Source: Spinellus fusiger
Lineage: Eukaryota > Mucoromycota > Mucoromycetes > Mucorales > Phycomycetaceae
Direction: 5' to 3'
Length of the DNA stretch: 64,000 bases
Assembly (NCBI GenBank): GCA_025094145.1
Contig: JALLLS010000015.1
Location: 372,001 to 436,000 of the forward strand
Shown: positions 24,359-35,726 of the stretch, piece after piece
Position numbering within the stretch: position 1 is the stretch's first letter
Layout of the letters: each line of letters starts with the position of its first letter
The notes under the pieces: model-generated
The model's input: only the letters and a program-made list of their open reading frames with translations
What the model was told of the DNA's origin: nothing
Database searches by the model: none
Position numbers and translations under genes: made by a program

Positions 24359-25855
24359 CTATGGCTGGGAGTGGTTGGATTCAGTGCGAGCATGTTCACC
24401 AGTATGATGAAGTGCAGCCGAGCACAGTTGTGATAGACGAGCAAATTTAGAGCCTTCTTCTTCATCAGCAGCAGCAGGTGGTGTGGAAGTAGTAGAGGAT
24501 GTGGAAGTGCTAGCAATGGGTGTCATCAACTGGGGTTTGATAAATACTTCAGAGTGTTCCTTTGCATCTTGCTGAAGATGAGGACTTGATCTCTGTGCTG
24601 GTGGTTGGTGGTGCTGCTGCTGTTGTTGTTGTTGTTGCTGTTGTTGTTGCTGCTGCTGCTGTTGTTGTTGTTGTTGCTGATGGTGTTGTTGTTGCTGATG
24701 GTGTTGTTGTTGTTGATGGTGTTGTGCTTGTTGCTGTGCTTGTTGCTGTTGGTAGTACACCTGAGCTGCTTGCTGTGGGCTTGCATTCTGAGATGCTTGC
24801 TGTTGCTGTTGCTGTTGCTGTTGCTGGAAATGATCACCGTGCATCAAGGGACGTGTTGTATGAGGAGAGTGGTGGATCATTGTATTGTAGTGCTGTGTCA
24901 TGGCAGAGTGCTGCTGCTGGTAAGGATGTTGTCCGTTTGTGTTATCATTCTGTCCGGGCACAAGCATAGGATAGCCCATGGGAGGATAGACAGAGTTTAC
25001 AACGTACGATGGCTGCATCATCTGGTCTTTATGATAGACAGCCGCATACTGACCATAAGATCGTAGGGGGGCTGTCCGTATTGATTCAGGTTGCTTGGGT
25101 ATCCGAATGGCATTGGGGCTGAGCGCATAGCAGCTGGATTGTATTGCTGGGGCTGCTGTGGATCCATACCATCATGTTTACGGACACCAGTTTTTTCATC
25201 TAAGGGAGGAGTTTCAATTGTCTGTTTTTTTATAAAAAATAATATAACACACTCTCTCTATTTTCACTTTTGCAGACATCTACAGGTAGATGTGCAGATG
25301 TATGTGCAGATGGGGTAATGGACAGCCCCCCACCCATGCAGATCTGTCCATTGGCCAGTCCACATAGGGTGTGTGGATGTCTCTTCTTCCATGTCCCTTA
25401 CCTGATTTCTGTCTACGCTTGTAAGGACCACGCTTAATGCCCTTCTTTCTCTCTTTTCTTACAGAGTTGACACACGTATCAGCAATGCCATACTTAACAC
25501 AGCGAGGACAGGGTCTTGCATCATCACATTTCTTGCATGCTTTTTGACAGTTGGCTAAAACATAGGGTCTTAGTATACATCCTGTGTGTGTAGTGTTCCC
25601 ATGACACAAGGACGGTCTTCCATTCAACTTACTACAAGCATTCTTGACCTGCTTTCTTTTCTGTGCTTGACTACCAGCAATAGAAACCCCAGACGACTGC
25701 TCGGATAGCCCGGGATGGAGAGGAGGAAGTCCAGTGGCATGGCCCATCATAGGAGCCGCATTGTTCATCACAGAAGACACTGCGGGCGAGGCAGTAGCAG
25801 GATAGGGTGAGGCTGCTTGGTAGCCACCCTGCTGATAGTAAGGCAATGACTGCAT
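24359..25855 (-). CDS. Zn2Cys6 transcription factor, AcuK/Ert1-like, polyQ tail, apparent frameshift
   Basis: Exons 25855-25633, 25554-25402 and 25199-24359. The intron after NAC is confirmed because splicing rebuilds the cluster CTNCQKACKKCDDARPCPRC with the last Cys in KYGIADTC, spacing C-x2-C-x6-C-x5-C-x2-C-x8-C. A basic linker (RKERKKGIKRGPYKRR) follows. The CDDxRPCxRC pattern is shared with AcuK/Ert1/Rds2 regulators of gluconeogenesis. The C-terminal half is Gln/His-rich with more than 40 Gln, and ends ALHHTGEHARTESNHSQP. In exon 3 the frame that follows the splice reads into a stop after a run of six C (25075-25080 on the plus strand). The downstream 220-codon frame is reached only if that run had seven C. 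Sequencing error, true allele disruption or an unseen splice are the alternatives. DNA targets are not known from the sequence. Confidence 0.8.
24600..24835 (-). repeat. CAG/CAA polyglutamine coding repeat
   Basis: A dense run of CAG/CAA with CAC interruptions inside the zinc-cluster gene. It generates long Leu-rich and Val-rich phantom ORFs on the opposite strand. Confidence 0.85.
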
Positions 25856-27440
25856 AGTTATGTGTTATGGAAGTTGAAGGTGGATTCTCGTGATTGAAGC
25901 GGAGAGCCAAGGAGGTGTTCAAAGGTAAAAAAGCTAGCAAGAAAAGATGAACCTCTATTTGAAAGAGAGAAGGGAAATTCTTCTCTTTACTTACCAAAAT
26001 GTTTGTTATTTAAAGAAAAAAGGTGGAATTCCTAAGCCAAAAAAGAAGAAAAGAAATCAAAAGAGAAAGAGAAAAAGAAAGGAAAAAGAAAAAGAAAAAC
26101 TACCAAAAGTGTAAAAATGGAGATTGTCGGCGATGAAATCTGAGATTGGATAACGATCGAATTGTGTGATTTTCTCTTATATATAGATATATAGATATAT
26201 TTAAGGAAAAGAGAATGATCTTTTCTATTATTAGTTAGTGGATTACTAAGATAATGAGTAGAACAAAAGGTTGCCATGGCCTGTAGTTACCCTTTTCTGT
26301 TCTACCTCAAAGATGAGAGAAATGGCAGGGAAACAATAGAAAAAGCAGTAATGAGAGTTAAGGCAACACAAGCAAGTGATAAGGAAAAAATAATAATAAT
26401 AATAAAATAATAAAGAAGCCCAGACATTGGAGAATGGCTAAAAATGAGTGTACGGCGGAGATTGAATAACGTGTTTTTTTATTTATTTTTATTTTGGGTA
26501 TTTTAGCCGCCGTCTCTGATTGGCTCAGTGACTATCCCAGGTCGTTGCTTTAGAACATGACATACCAGTGACAATGATTATTTTATTCTGGAATGCTGTC
26601 ATGTTCTTTTATTGATCCATCGGTAGAGCCTATGGAAATAAAGAAAGGGCCTGTTTCCATAGTAATAAATTATTATGATTTTTATGGATTTCCATTGGTT
26701 GCTAAGAGTGGATGGGTGACTATGAAAGTAAGCAAATGGGCAAATGGGCACTTTGTGAGTGCTTATTTTTCATAATAATGGAGGATGAATTTTTATTCTA
26801 TTGAAAAAAGTCACTTTTTAACCTTGGTACGGTTCAGAATGCAAGGGAAAGAGTCAAAATAGATATTAGCTTGCCTGAGTTGAAATATGTTTCTTATACT
26901 TAATTTCTTAATGATAATGATTGGTGCGGAAAATATCGGACATGAATCCTGTTCATCCCTCCCGATCAAGCGCGTGGGACCTTGCCTAGTCTTGGTTGGA
27001 CAGAGCAAAATGTCAATAAACATGTTGCCATGCTCTTGTCAATAGCCTCCATCCACACAGAACAGGGTGGCTTGTGTGACCACTTCATGGAGCCAAAAGT
27101 AATGCTACAACAGCTAGACTCTTACTCCTCCCATAAGTCATGTCCATTTGTGTATTTGTATGTGTCGTATGCATCTCAGTCAAAAGTCAGAAGAGAAAGA
27201 AAAACGCACCGATAGAAGAAATATGTTTTTATTGATTGCAAGGTACCAAAAACAATGACATTTATAGGAGAGTATGTTTGGGGTATGAGTAGGGATATTA
27301 GTGAGAGGATGAATGGGGGCATTAGTGAAAGTATGAGTGGGAAGATGTACTTGTCCTTCATAGACACCTGCTGCCCAGAGATCAGCCCAAAGATCAGTTC
27401 CACGAGCCTATTTCTATGCATATCTACTGATGGAGCATGT

Positions 27441-27550
27441 CTAACTCTATGTCTAACTCTATGTCTAACTCTATGTCTAAACCTACACATCAACCTACAC
27501 ATCAACCTACATATCAATCTACATATCAATCTACATATCAACCTACATAT
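27441..27550. repeat. 12-bp tandem repeats
   Basis: Three copies of TCTAACTCTATG are followed by about seven imperfect copies of CAACCTACATAT/CAATCTACATAT. The period of twelve yields repetitive phantom ORFs on both strands. Confidence 0.85.
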
Positions 27551-29943
27551 CATCTAACCCACTAGCAGACTAGCAGACAAATTAGTAAACAAATAGGCAT
27601 GACCAAAGGTGTGAAAAAAAGGTATCTCCATTCTTCCTACACTTCTTTACACTTCTTTGTTGACAGCTTCTCTTTTCCTTTTATTCAACTTTACATCTGG
27701 TTTTTTGCTTGACCTTTATATACTCTGTACCTCTCATTCTTTCATGCCGCTTGACATATGCTTTTCCTTTTACCTTCTCCCCCGCTTTCCTGTAACTCGG
27801 GCCACAGTGATGATAGAATCATGGTCTTTGGTCCGGCGCTTCATTCACAAGTGAGCGGCGATGTATTTGCATGGTATGGATCAATGGAACATGCCTGTTG
27901 CATAATACAGAAGGTGTATCAAGGCGTTCAAAGAGAAAAGAAGTAGACGTATTCGTTATAAAAGCAGTAGGCTGAGTATGAGTAAGGCAGAATAGCATTA
28001 CAAAAGAAGAATATCTAAACTAGACCAATGCCATGGATGCATAACATCAGCTCATACAAGCTGTGTGAGGTTGTACATTGAGGACATGGACTGCATAGAA
28101 CACTCAACATAGCAACACCATTCACTGTAAATTAGTGAGGCTGTTCATAGTATTAAAATAAGCACAATAAGATCACTTACAGATACAAATCTCTCTCTCC
28201 TTTCTCTCCTTTCTCTCTTCATGAAGGATGGTGTTTATGTTATTGATTACAAATGCTAGACCAGATAGTACTATTCAATCTAATAAAGTTTATTTCGAAT
28301 GGTTTCATTGGCTTTGATTCAATTAGAATAGAGATGAATGACCAGAGTCTCCATTTCCTAGTGTACTATACCAATGGTATGATCCTTAATTCTGTGTTTA
28401 TTATGGCTGGCACACAAAGCATTGTGAATACAAATGGCTTTTGATACAGGTCAGAGCTCAGGGTCTGTTCTTTTCATATCCAGTCTATTCACAAGATACA
28501 AATCACGTCACAAGAAGATCACCACAGACATTCACTTGTTTACATGGGTTCACATTGGCATCATTGACTATTAGGTCTGTCGAGTGTAGACCAAGAATAA
28601 AATCTACCCTGCCACGAACATTGTCAAATGACAGAGAACGATGGATATCACCTGAAACAATGTGTGTCCAAGAGTGACGATAGTAAATGGCAAGTATCAT
28701 TGGATAGGCAAACTAGATCTTGGACATGAACGAATAAAACAATAACAATGGACATTTTACTCCCAGAGATAAGACCCTGTAAAAACACTTTCTTTTTTTT
28801 TCTCTTTTGTCGACCAGAGAGAGAGTGTGTGTAGACCCTTGTTGGGAATGAATCCGCACTCCTCTATTAAAATAATAATAAAAAGGAAGGAAAGGTGGCA
28901 TAGGCTATGAATGTAGAAATGCTTGGTTACATTCTACCCAATGGATTAAATTCATAAAAGGAGTTTATCTCCATGTTCAATTAAAAAACTACGGATATAC
29001 ACGCTTTTAACAGCGCTTGTATACCTATTGAAAAATAAAAAAGAAAGTTTTACTTTATTAGTATTTATGGCAATAGAAGGAAAAAAAGGACAAAGATAAT
29101 AAACAAGTCAATGTCTGCCTACAGTCCAATCGACAAGGTTATAAACTAGACATACTGAGTGTATGAACACGAAAGTTAATATTAAAACTTCCAAAAAGTT
29201 ATTTGACTCAGAGCAGTAAAAGGGTCACTGTCTGTGTGGCTGATAAGATGATTTAATACCAGCTGAGTGTACTGACAGATCACTGTTATGTTACAATGAC
29301 TTTGCTAATAGAGTATGGATCATGAAGAGATATAAAATATGTGAAAAAGACATTACACTACATCACTCTATGGAGGTATATGGAGGTATATGGAAATAGG
29401 TGAAAGACATCACTCCATATCACTCCATATCACTCCATATCACTCCATAGAAATATGACTTTGCATGACTTGAGAACTAAACAATACTCTATTAGTCTCT
29501 TGGGTCATAAAAACATTGTTTATTATTGTACACAGAGTACACCCATGGCTTGGTAGATTCTTCCTTTTACACTGCAGAAACACACCCCTCCAAATTCATT
29601 TACCACGTGCACTGTGTTCTGTGCGGACGCCTTACCTCGGAAATGTAATGTAAAGACACCGGCCAAATAACCCAGCCAACTCATCCTTTGTGTACTTGTG
29701 TTCTCAAGAAACTAATCACAAAAAACAAGTTGCAATAAAACATAGGATAATGTCAAGCAGAGTAATCGCCGAGTGAAACAGTAGTATCAATGAGCATGCC
29801 TAACACCTTGAACAAGGTTTGTGATATAGATATATATAAAGAAAAACATTCTCTGCCCTGCTCAGAAAAAAATAAACTCTATTTACCAAGAGTTGTGTGT
29901 CTGGAGGCTCAAATGACCTTTTAATAAGGTGGGCTACCTCTGT

Positions 29944-30178
29944 TGTGAATAGCAGATATATAATAGCAGATACAAAATAGCAGATATATAATAGCAGATA
30001 TATAATAGCAGATACAAAATAACAGATACAAAATAGCAGATATATAATAGCAGATATATAATAGCAGATACAAAATAACAGATATAAAATAGCAGATATA
30101 AAATAGCAGATATAAAATAGCAGATATATAATAGCAGATACAAAATAACAGATATAAAATAAAAGATACAAAATAGCA
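29944..30178. repeat. 14-bp minisatellite, about 17 copies
   Basis: The unit is AGCAGATATATAAT with a common variant AGCAGATACAAAAT. Because 14 is not divisible by three, the minus strand reads through in several frames as repetitive Tyr/Leu/Cys/Ile-rich ORFs of up to 146 codons. These are judged artefacts. Confidence 0.9.
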
Positions 30179-31131
30179 ACTACTTTTATTTGCTTAACTT
30201 GCATGTCACCCCTTCTCTGGCCTGAGTTTATAGCCAACAAGACTTCATCTCTAATACAGAAATCTATAAAGCATATTAAGAAGAATGGATTGATTTGGTA
30301 TGGGATTATGAATCAGTGGGGATGAAATAGTCAGTTGCTATAGGTCCACCACTGCAGAAATGTTACTTTATTCTGTAGGAAAAGAAAGTAATATTCTTGT
30401 ACAAATAGAGGCATTCTCCATTGAATCCATCTTACACTAGAGCACCTTTATTATTTTGCTCACGTGAGATCTATTTTACTCTACGCAGAGAATGACAGTT
30501 GTAATTGAATTTTTGATGGGTGGTGTGATAGGTAGAAATAAAGATTTGCTGGTGTTACTCTATAGGCCATTGACACTTGTTTGCAAAGCTATGTGTGGTT
30601 TATGTGTGGTTCTACTGCCGCCAAGATTACACTCTGTTTATGTTTCCTAGTACAGTAACATAAACCATTATAAGTACTCTAACATGATTATTACCAGAGG
30701 AGGTATTTTTTCTTTTTCTTATTTCCTGTATCCACCCTACTGTAACAAGTGTGGAGTTCTTCGGGGCAACGGCACTAGGAATGAGCAGCAGGAGAATAAA
30801 AACAGGGTCAATGCCAATGAGAAGAGCAGCAAGAACAGCAAGAGCAGCACTTGTAACAAGAGGAGGAGGAGGATGGGTGGGTGGGTGGCAATGCCAATAC
30901 TAGCAGCTGTTAGAAAGGCGCGTCTCCAAGTTGCATGACTAGTTACCGTGAAACCCGAAAATAGGAAATAAAAAAAGAGTGGTAAGGCAACGCTACTTTG
31001 TACGACATTTCATGAACTGCTTAGGAGATTCCATCTTTATGATTGGAAATATGAACAGAAGAAGAGTATAAAGAAAACAAGAGAATCCTACGACTACGAC
31101 AGATGCAACTGCTGCTATAAATACACACACT

Positions 31132-31278
31132 ATGCATCGTCCTTTTCCCTTGGCTATGGCTGGACTGAGCCTGCTTATGGCGATAGGTACCATTATTATG
31201 CACAAGACTAGTAAATCAGGGGGCCAAGGAGATTGCCTCCAGAAGTACGTACAAAGACAGCGGAATCTAAAACAATAA
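31132..31278 (+). CDS. Doubtful 48-aa single-pass membrane microprotein
   Basis: An ATG-to-stop ORF with an N-terminal hydrophobic segment (PFPLAMAGLSLLMAIGTIIM) and a polar C-terminus (HKTSKSGGQGDCLQKYVQRQ). A TATAAATA box lies about 15 bases upstream of the ATG, which is unusually close for a TATA element. A second ORF on the opposite strand (MVPIAISRLSPAIAKGKG, start near 31188) overlaps it and also encodes a hydrophobic helix. Neither has a recognised relative. Confidence 0.25.
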   Translation: MHRPFPLAMAGLSLLMAIGTIIMHKTSKSGGQGDCLQKYVQRQRNLKQ

Positions 31279-32208
31279 ACACGAGTTCTTGCATGGAGTT
31301 ACTTCGGTACCTACGACTAGACCACTGATACCGATCCGCTGCCATCCCACTTTTTATTATTTTTATTATTATTTATAAATATAAAAAAAAAAAGAAAAAA
31401 AAAGTCCTGTCCCTGCAGTCAGTAAGAAAAAAGAAAAATAAAATAAGAAAAAATAAGAAAATAAGAAAATAAGAAACAGGCTCTATTGCTTGGTAATGCT
31501 AAATTTGAGGCTGTGAGTGCAGCAGTCGAATTCCCTCTTCTTTAGGGGTTCTATTTCTATTTTGCTGTCATTTCTTCTTTCTTCTTCTCTCTTTCTTCTT
31601 TCTCTGTCTCTTTCATTTTGACACTCATCTCCACCGTCGCAAGATTTACAGCAAAATAAGGTGTATTTTGTACCACACACTTTTGAAACCATAAAAAAAT
31701 ACGCTTTGGTTACTTTTACGGAATACCTCTTCCGTCTTTGACAGAATCCTCTTTCTTCTTTATTCACTCTTTTCTCTGCCTTGTTTTCACTCTTTCCACA
31801 CTTCAGACCAGCCCCCCTTTCGTTAGTATTGGTGGTGTTAGTGGTGTTATTTATTATTATTTATTATTAGTGTTATTATTAGTGTTATTATTAGTGTTAT
31901 TATTTATTATATATTATTTATCATTAGTGTTATTACTACTCTTCATACTACTACGAGTGTTGATCCTTAGAGACATAAAGAAGAAAACACAACAGAGTTT
32001 ATATTTATCCACAGGACACACACACACACCACTAGGTAAAATAGCCTTCCTATTGCCTCTTTTCTACATTTTATTCCCGGTTGCGGGGTTATTAAGTAGT
32101 GGTAAATGAACACCCTCTACTCTTTTTCATCGATAGGAATTACTCCACCTACTTCTTGTCAACTCTATTATTGACTGTGACTTGAATCCTACTCTTCTCT
32201 ATACCACC

Positions 32209-35200
32209 ATGACAGATTATTATATGGCAAAGGCAGTTGTTAAATTGCCAAGGAAACGTCAAGACTCTATTGTAGATACTATGGCTACAAGATACCAACA
32301 TTTGTCTATTCTGTCCCCACCACTACCCACCAACTGCTCAAGTGTTTCCTATTACGACCAGTATCTCGTGTCGAATACTATTTATTTTGTCCATCTCCCC
32401 CTTACTGTCTCGAAAAATGAAGTCTATGAGCTGGTCAAGAGCTGTGAAGTGATAGAGTAGGTGGGGCTTCTATGGACATACATTAAACTCCTGCACTATA
32501 GAATCCATACAAACCGCTGTGGAGATCAATTTCACGGCTATCTAAGATTCCCTAGTAGGGAGAAAGGTAGAGCCAATCTATACCCAGCATCCCTCTTATT
32601 CAACTGATCTCTATAGCTGACAGAGCCTACACTCTCTTTAATGGCGCTGTTCTCAGAAGTGGTGCTTGTTTACAGCTGCGTATCCACTCTCCTGAAAGCA
32701 ATATTCCAGAGCCAGAGCCATCAGCAGGCATCCTTCAGATCAAGAACCTTCCGTCTCATACCAGCAACCAATTGCTGTACGATCTATTTCGACCCTATGG
32801 CCCAATGAGTATCTGTAAAATACTTGTTGAACAGGGCTATGAATTCAAAGGCACTGCATTGATCCTCTATTTTAGACCTGAAGATGCCTCCTATGCAGAG
32901 TCAATCATGGTAAACAAGCCTCTTTCTCTTTTGCTCTACACTCCAATGGCCCCACCTAACATAAAACTCTCTTTTGTCTGATCCAACGGTCTTTCCATCT
33001 CCTGACTCTAGGCCAACACAAATCTCCAGGGCTCAATGATGTAAGTTGGAGATACATCTGTAAAGAATCTCGCATGGATTGACGGAGTTGTGTAGAACTA
33101 TTCACCCTTATGTATCAAAAGCACTGTCTCAACCAGTAGACTATGATCTGCATTCTACTGCAGCCAAATCATGTCTCGCTGATGGACAGGTGAGCTACTC
33201 AATGTAGGCTAATGGTTAAACGGAAGACGCTTCTTTCTACAGGCACAAAGAGCTACACAATCCTCTCATGATGCAGTCATGCCACCAGAAACTCCCTCTA
33301 GCCAAGTGGATTTTACAAATCTCTACATCAAAAACCTCGATCTAAATGTCACCAGCAAAGATCTGTTCAGTCACTTTCGTCAATTTGGACACATTATATC
33401 TGCACGTGTGATGAAAGACAAGAGCTCACCTGTTGAAAAGTCAAAAGGATTTGGGTTTGTTAGTTTTAGTAAGGCAGAAGAAGCCCAGAAAGCCATGGAA
33501 GAGATGAACAACAAGTATATTATGAGTAAGCCCGTTGTTGTTGCCTTTCATGCACCAAGAAAAATACGAAAAGAACGAACCACTACCAACACCACTAATA
33601 TTTCTCGCCCCACGGATTCCCCTCTCTCTTCACTGGTGACCAACAGTAATTTTGATCCTGGCGTACAAGGACACCATAGCATGCCTCTGCAACTGCACTC
33701 ACATGAAGAAAAGAAACACGCCTCTTCTTCCTCTTCTTCCTCTCCTCTTCCTCCCCCTCTTCCTCCTGGACCTAGATCCTGCGCTCCTGTTCTGGGTTCA
33801 CCCATCCCATGTTCTACATTTCCCTCTCCACCTGATTACTTGTCCAGCAAGTACACCACCTTCTCCTCCTACACCCCGCAGTCTCGCTCCATAGGGAATG
33901 GCTATTTCAACAGCTACAACAATGTGAATAGTGGACTAGCAGCGAATCCCCAGTACCTTGCTCAGAATCATTCTTTGACAAATGACAAGGTAAGAAATTA
34001 ATATATACATATGTGCATAAATGTACATATGTATATAGATAGATTATATTAGACTAGGGTCCATTCTATTCCGTTCTATTCTATTCTATTCTATTATGCT
34101 GGAGTGTACTAGATCAGACGATCTTTTGGTTCTATGAGCCTACCTATAAGCCGTTATTTATCTTTGTGTTGGGGGGGAGAAAGGGTCCCACTCTCCATAG
34201 TTATCCCAAAATTAATCGGAAAGCAAGTCGTTCTTCCATGGTGACTCCTATCCAGATGTCTAAGCCTACGACCCATCATTATTATCCTTCCATGATCTCC
34301 ACAGCCAAAGAATCTCATGCACGCTCTCATCCTCATTCTCATCTTCTTCCTCACGCTACTGCTGCTGTTACTGCTAATGCCACTGCTAATGCCACTGCTG
34401 CTGCTGCTGTTAATACCAATACTACTACCACTACGGTTAATACTCACCCTCATCTATACCACCAGCATCCTACATATACACAGACTACAAATCCTTCATT
34501 GAAAGCATCTGCTCCCAATTATACCAAACCACATACCACTCTCCATAGACGCGATTCATCAGAATCCATTATGAGTACACTGACTACCTCTACCTCTAGC
34601 CTTCAACGTGCCCATATGACACGGGCTGTATCCAAGTGCGGAGAAATTCACAATGTGAATGATATTGTTGATCTTCTGTTGACTCTAAATCGAAAAGAAA
34701 GATCCTTGTGTTTATTCAATGGCGATTTCCTACGAGGAAGAATAGAACATGCCAAGTCTGCCATTGAAGTATTCTCTGACCAAGACATGGCAGAAACCCC
34801 AATGAATGCTACCATGACCAATACCACACATACCACCACTACCACAGTGATGACACCTATGGATAAAAAGCCAACTTCCTTAGGCCATGGACTGTTTCCT
34901 GAAAAACTGGATCATGGAAACTACACCCACTGGAATGGCTCCTATTTACCTCAACAACATCCTTACCCATCTTCATTGATGCTCAACCCAAATAGTACGT
35001 TTAATAATAACTATCCTACTACCATTAGCACCACATTGTTAGGGGATCTGTCCCTCCCACCACGCACTTCTCGAGCTATTCCCATTGTCCCTCCTCCTTC
35101 TCAAATACAACAACAACAACAAGCATCTTCTCTTCATCAGGAGAAACCACTACCACCCACAGAAAAGGAAAAGGAAGATATCAAGAGCAAGGCATTATCC

Positions 35201-35516
35201 CTCTTAGAGTCTCTCACAGGTCTGACAGGACATGAGCAGAAACAGCGGTTGGGTGATAAACTCTTTCCACTTGTTAAGGTGAGTTCCTATCCCATTGATG
35301 TGTTGATTGTTATCTATATTTATATTTATATACTTATTATCTCATTTCATTTTCATGGACTAGGCAACGGGTGTAAAGTACGCACCAAAGATTACTATTC
35401 GTCTTCTTGATACCATTGCATTAGAAGAGCTTGCATATTCAATGTATGATAAGGAGAAGCTTACAAAAAAAGTAAATACTGCCGCCTCTTTTTTGACTAT
35501 TGTCCGTCAACAATAA
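32209..35516 (+). CDS. Three-RRM RNA-binding protein with C-terminal MLLE domain
   Basis: Exons 32209-32456, 32502-32566, 32617-32909, 33012-33040, 33096-33189, 33243-33989, 34184-35278, 35364-35516 give 907 aa, frame closed. RRM1 (about residues 55-130) starts NTIYFVHLPLTVSKNEVYEL, with RNP1-like FHGYLRFPS. RRM2 (about 152-235) starts GILQIKNLPSHTSNQLL, with RNP1-like KGTALILYF. RRM3 (about 290-370) is canonical: NLYIKNL and KGFGFVSF. A long Ser/Thr/His-rich linker holds an internal MLLE-like helix set (VNDIVDLLLTLNRKERSLCL). The C-terminal MLLE/PABC domain runs KALSLLESLTGLTGHEQKQR to DTIALEELAYSMYD. The order three RRMs plus terminal MLLE recalls basidiomycete Rrm4, an endosomal mRNA transporter, more than Pab1 with four RRMs. 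The acceptor at 34184 is inferred from frame. Confidence 0.85.
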
Positions 35517-35726
35517 ACAGAAAGCAGAAACAAAACAAAAAACAAAAAACAAAAAATTGCACATTGTCACAGATACCCATGTTTCTCTCTCCCCCTCCCC
35601 TCCCCTCCCCATTACAAATAATAAGTAGTGTGTGCATATAATATATCTCTACTTTTATACATATCAATCTATAAAATGAACAATAAATGTAGATTAGTCT
35701 TTTATTGGAAGCACTATTTCTATTTC

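Larger units (their letters stand above)
25856..32208. other. 6.3-kb gene-poor intergenic region with tandem repeats
   Basis: This region separates the divergent starts of the zinc-cluster gene and the RRM/MLLE gene. Apart from a doubtful 48-codon ORF at 31132 I see no exons. It includes dodecamer repeats at 27441-27550, a CACTCCATAT array at 29408-29450, the 14-bp minisatellite at 29944-30178, and GTTATTATTA repeats at 31835-31930. It could hold long regulatory DNA or an uncatalogued non-coding transcript; nothing in the sequence decides this. Confidence 0.5.

Noticed and set aside
24562..25066. Plus-strand Leu/Val-rich ORFs of 135 and 153 codons
   Set aside because: Antisense shadow of the polyglutamine tract of the zinc-cluster gene.
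27176..27557. 125- and 100-codon repetitive ORFs on both strands
   Set aside because: Produced by the 12-bp tandem repeats at 27441-27550.
29800..30240. 146-codon minus-strand ORF rich in Tyr, Leu, Cys and Ile
   Set aside because: It is the 14-bp minisatellite read through in successive frames; the repetitive protein follows from the DNA repeat and there is no start context or homologue.
30684..30938. 84-codon plus-strand ORF with a Lys/Asn/Arg-rich middle
   Set aside because: Low complexity, no recognisable domain, no neighbouring compatible exons.
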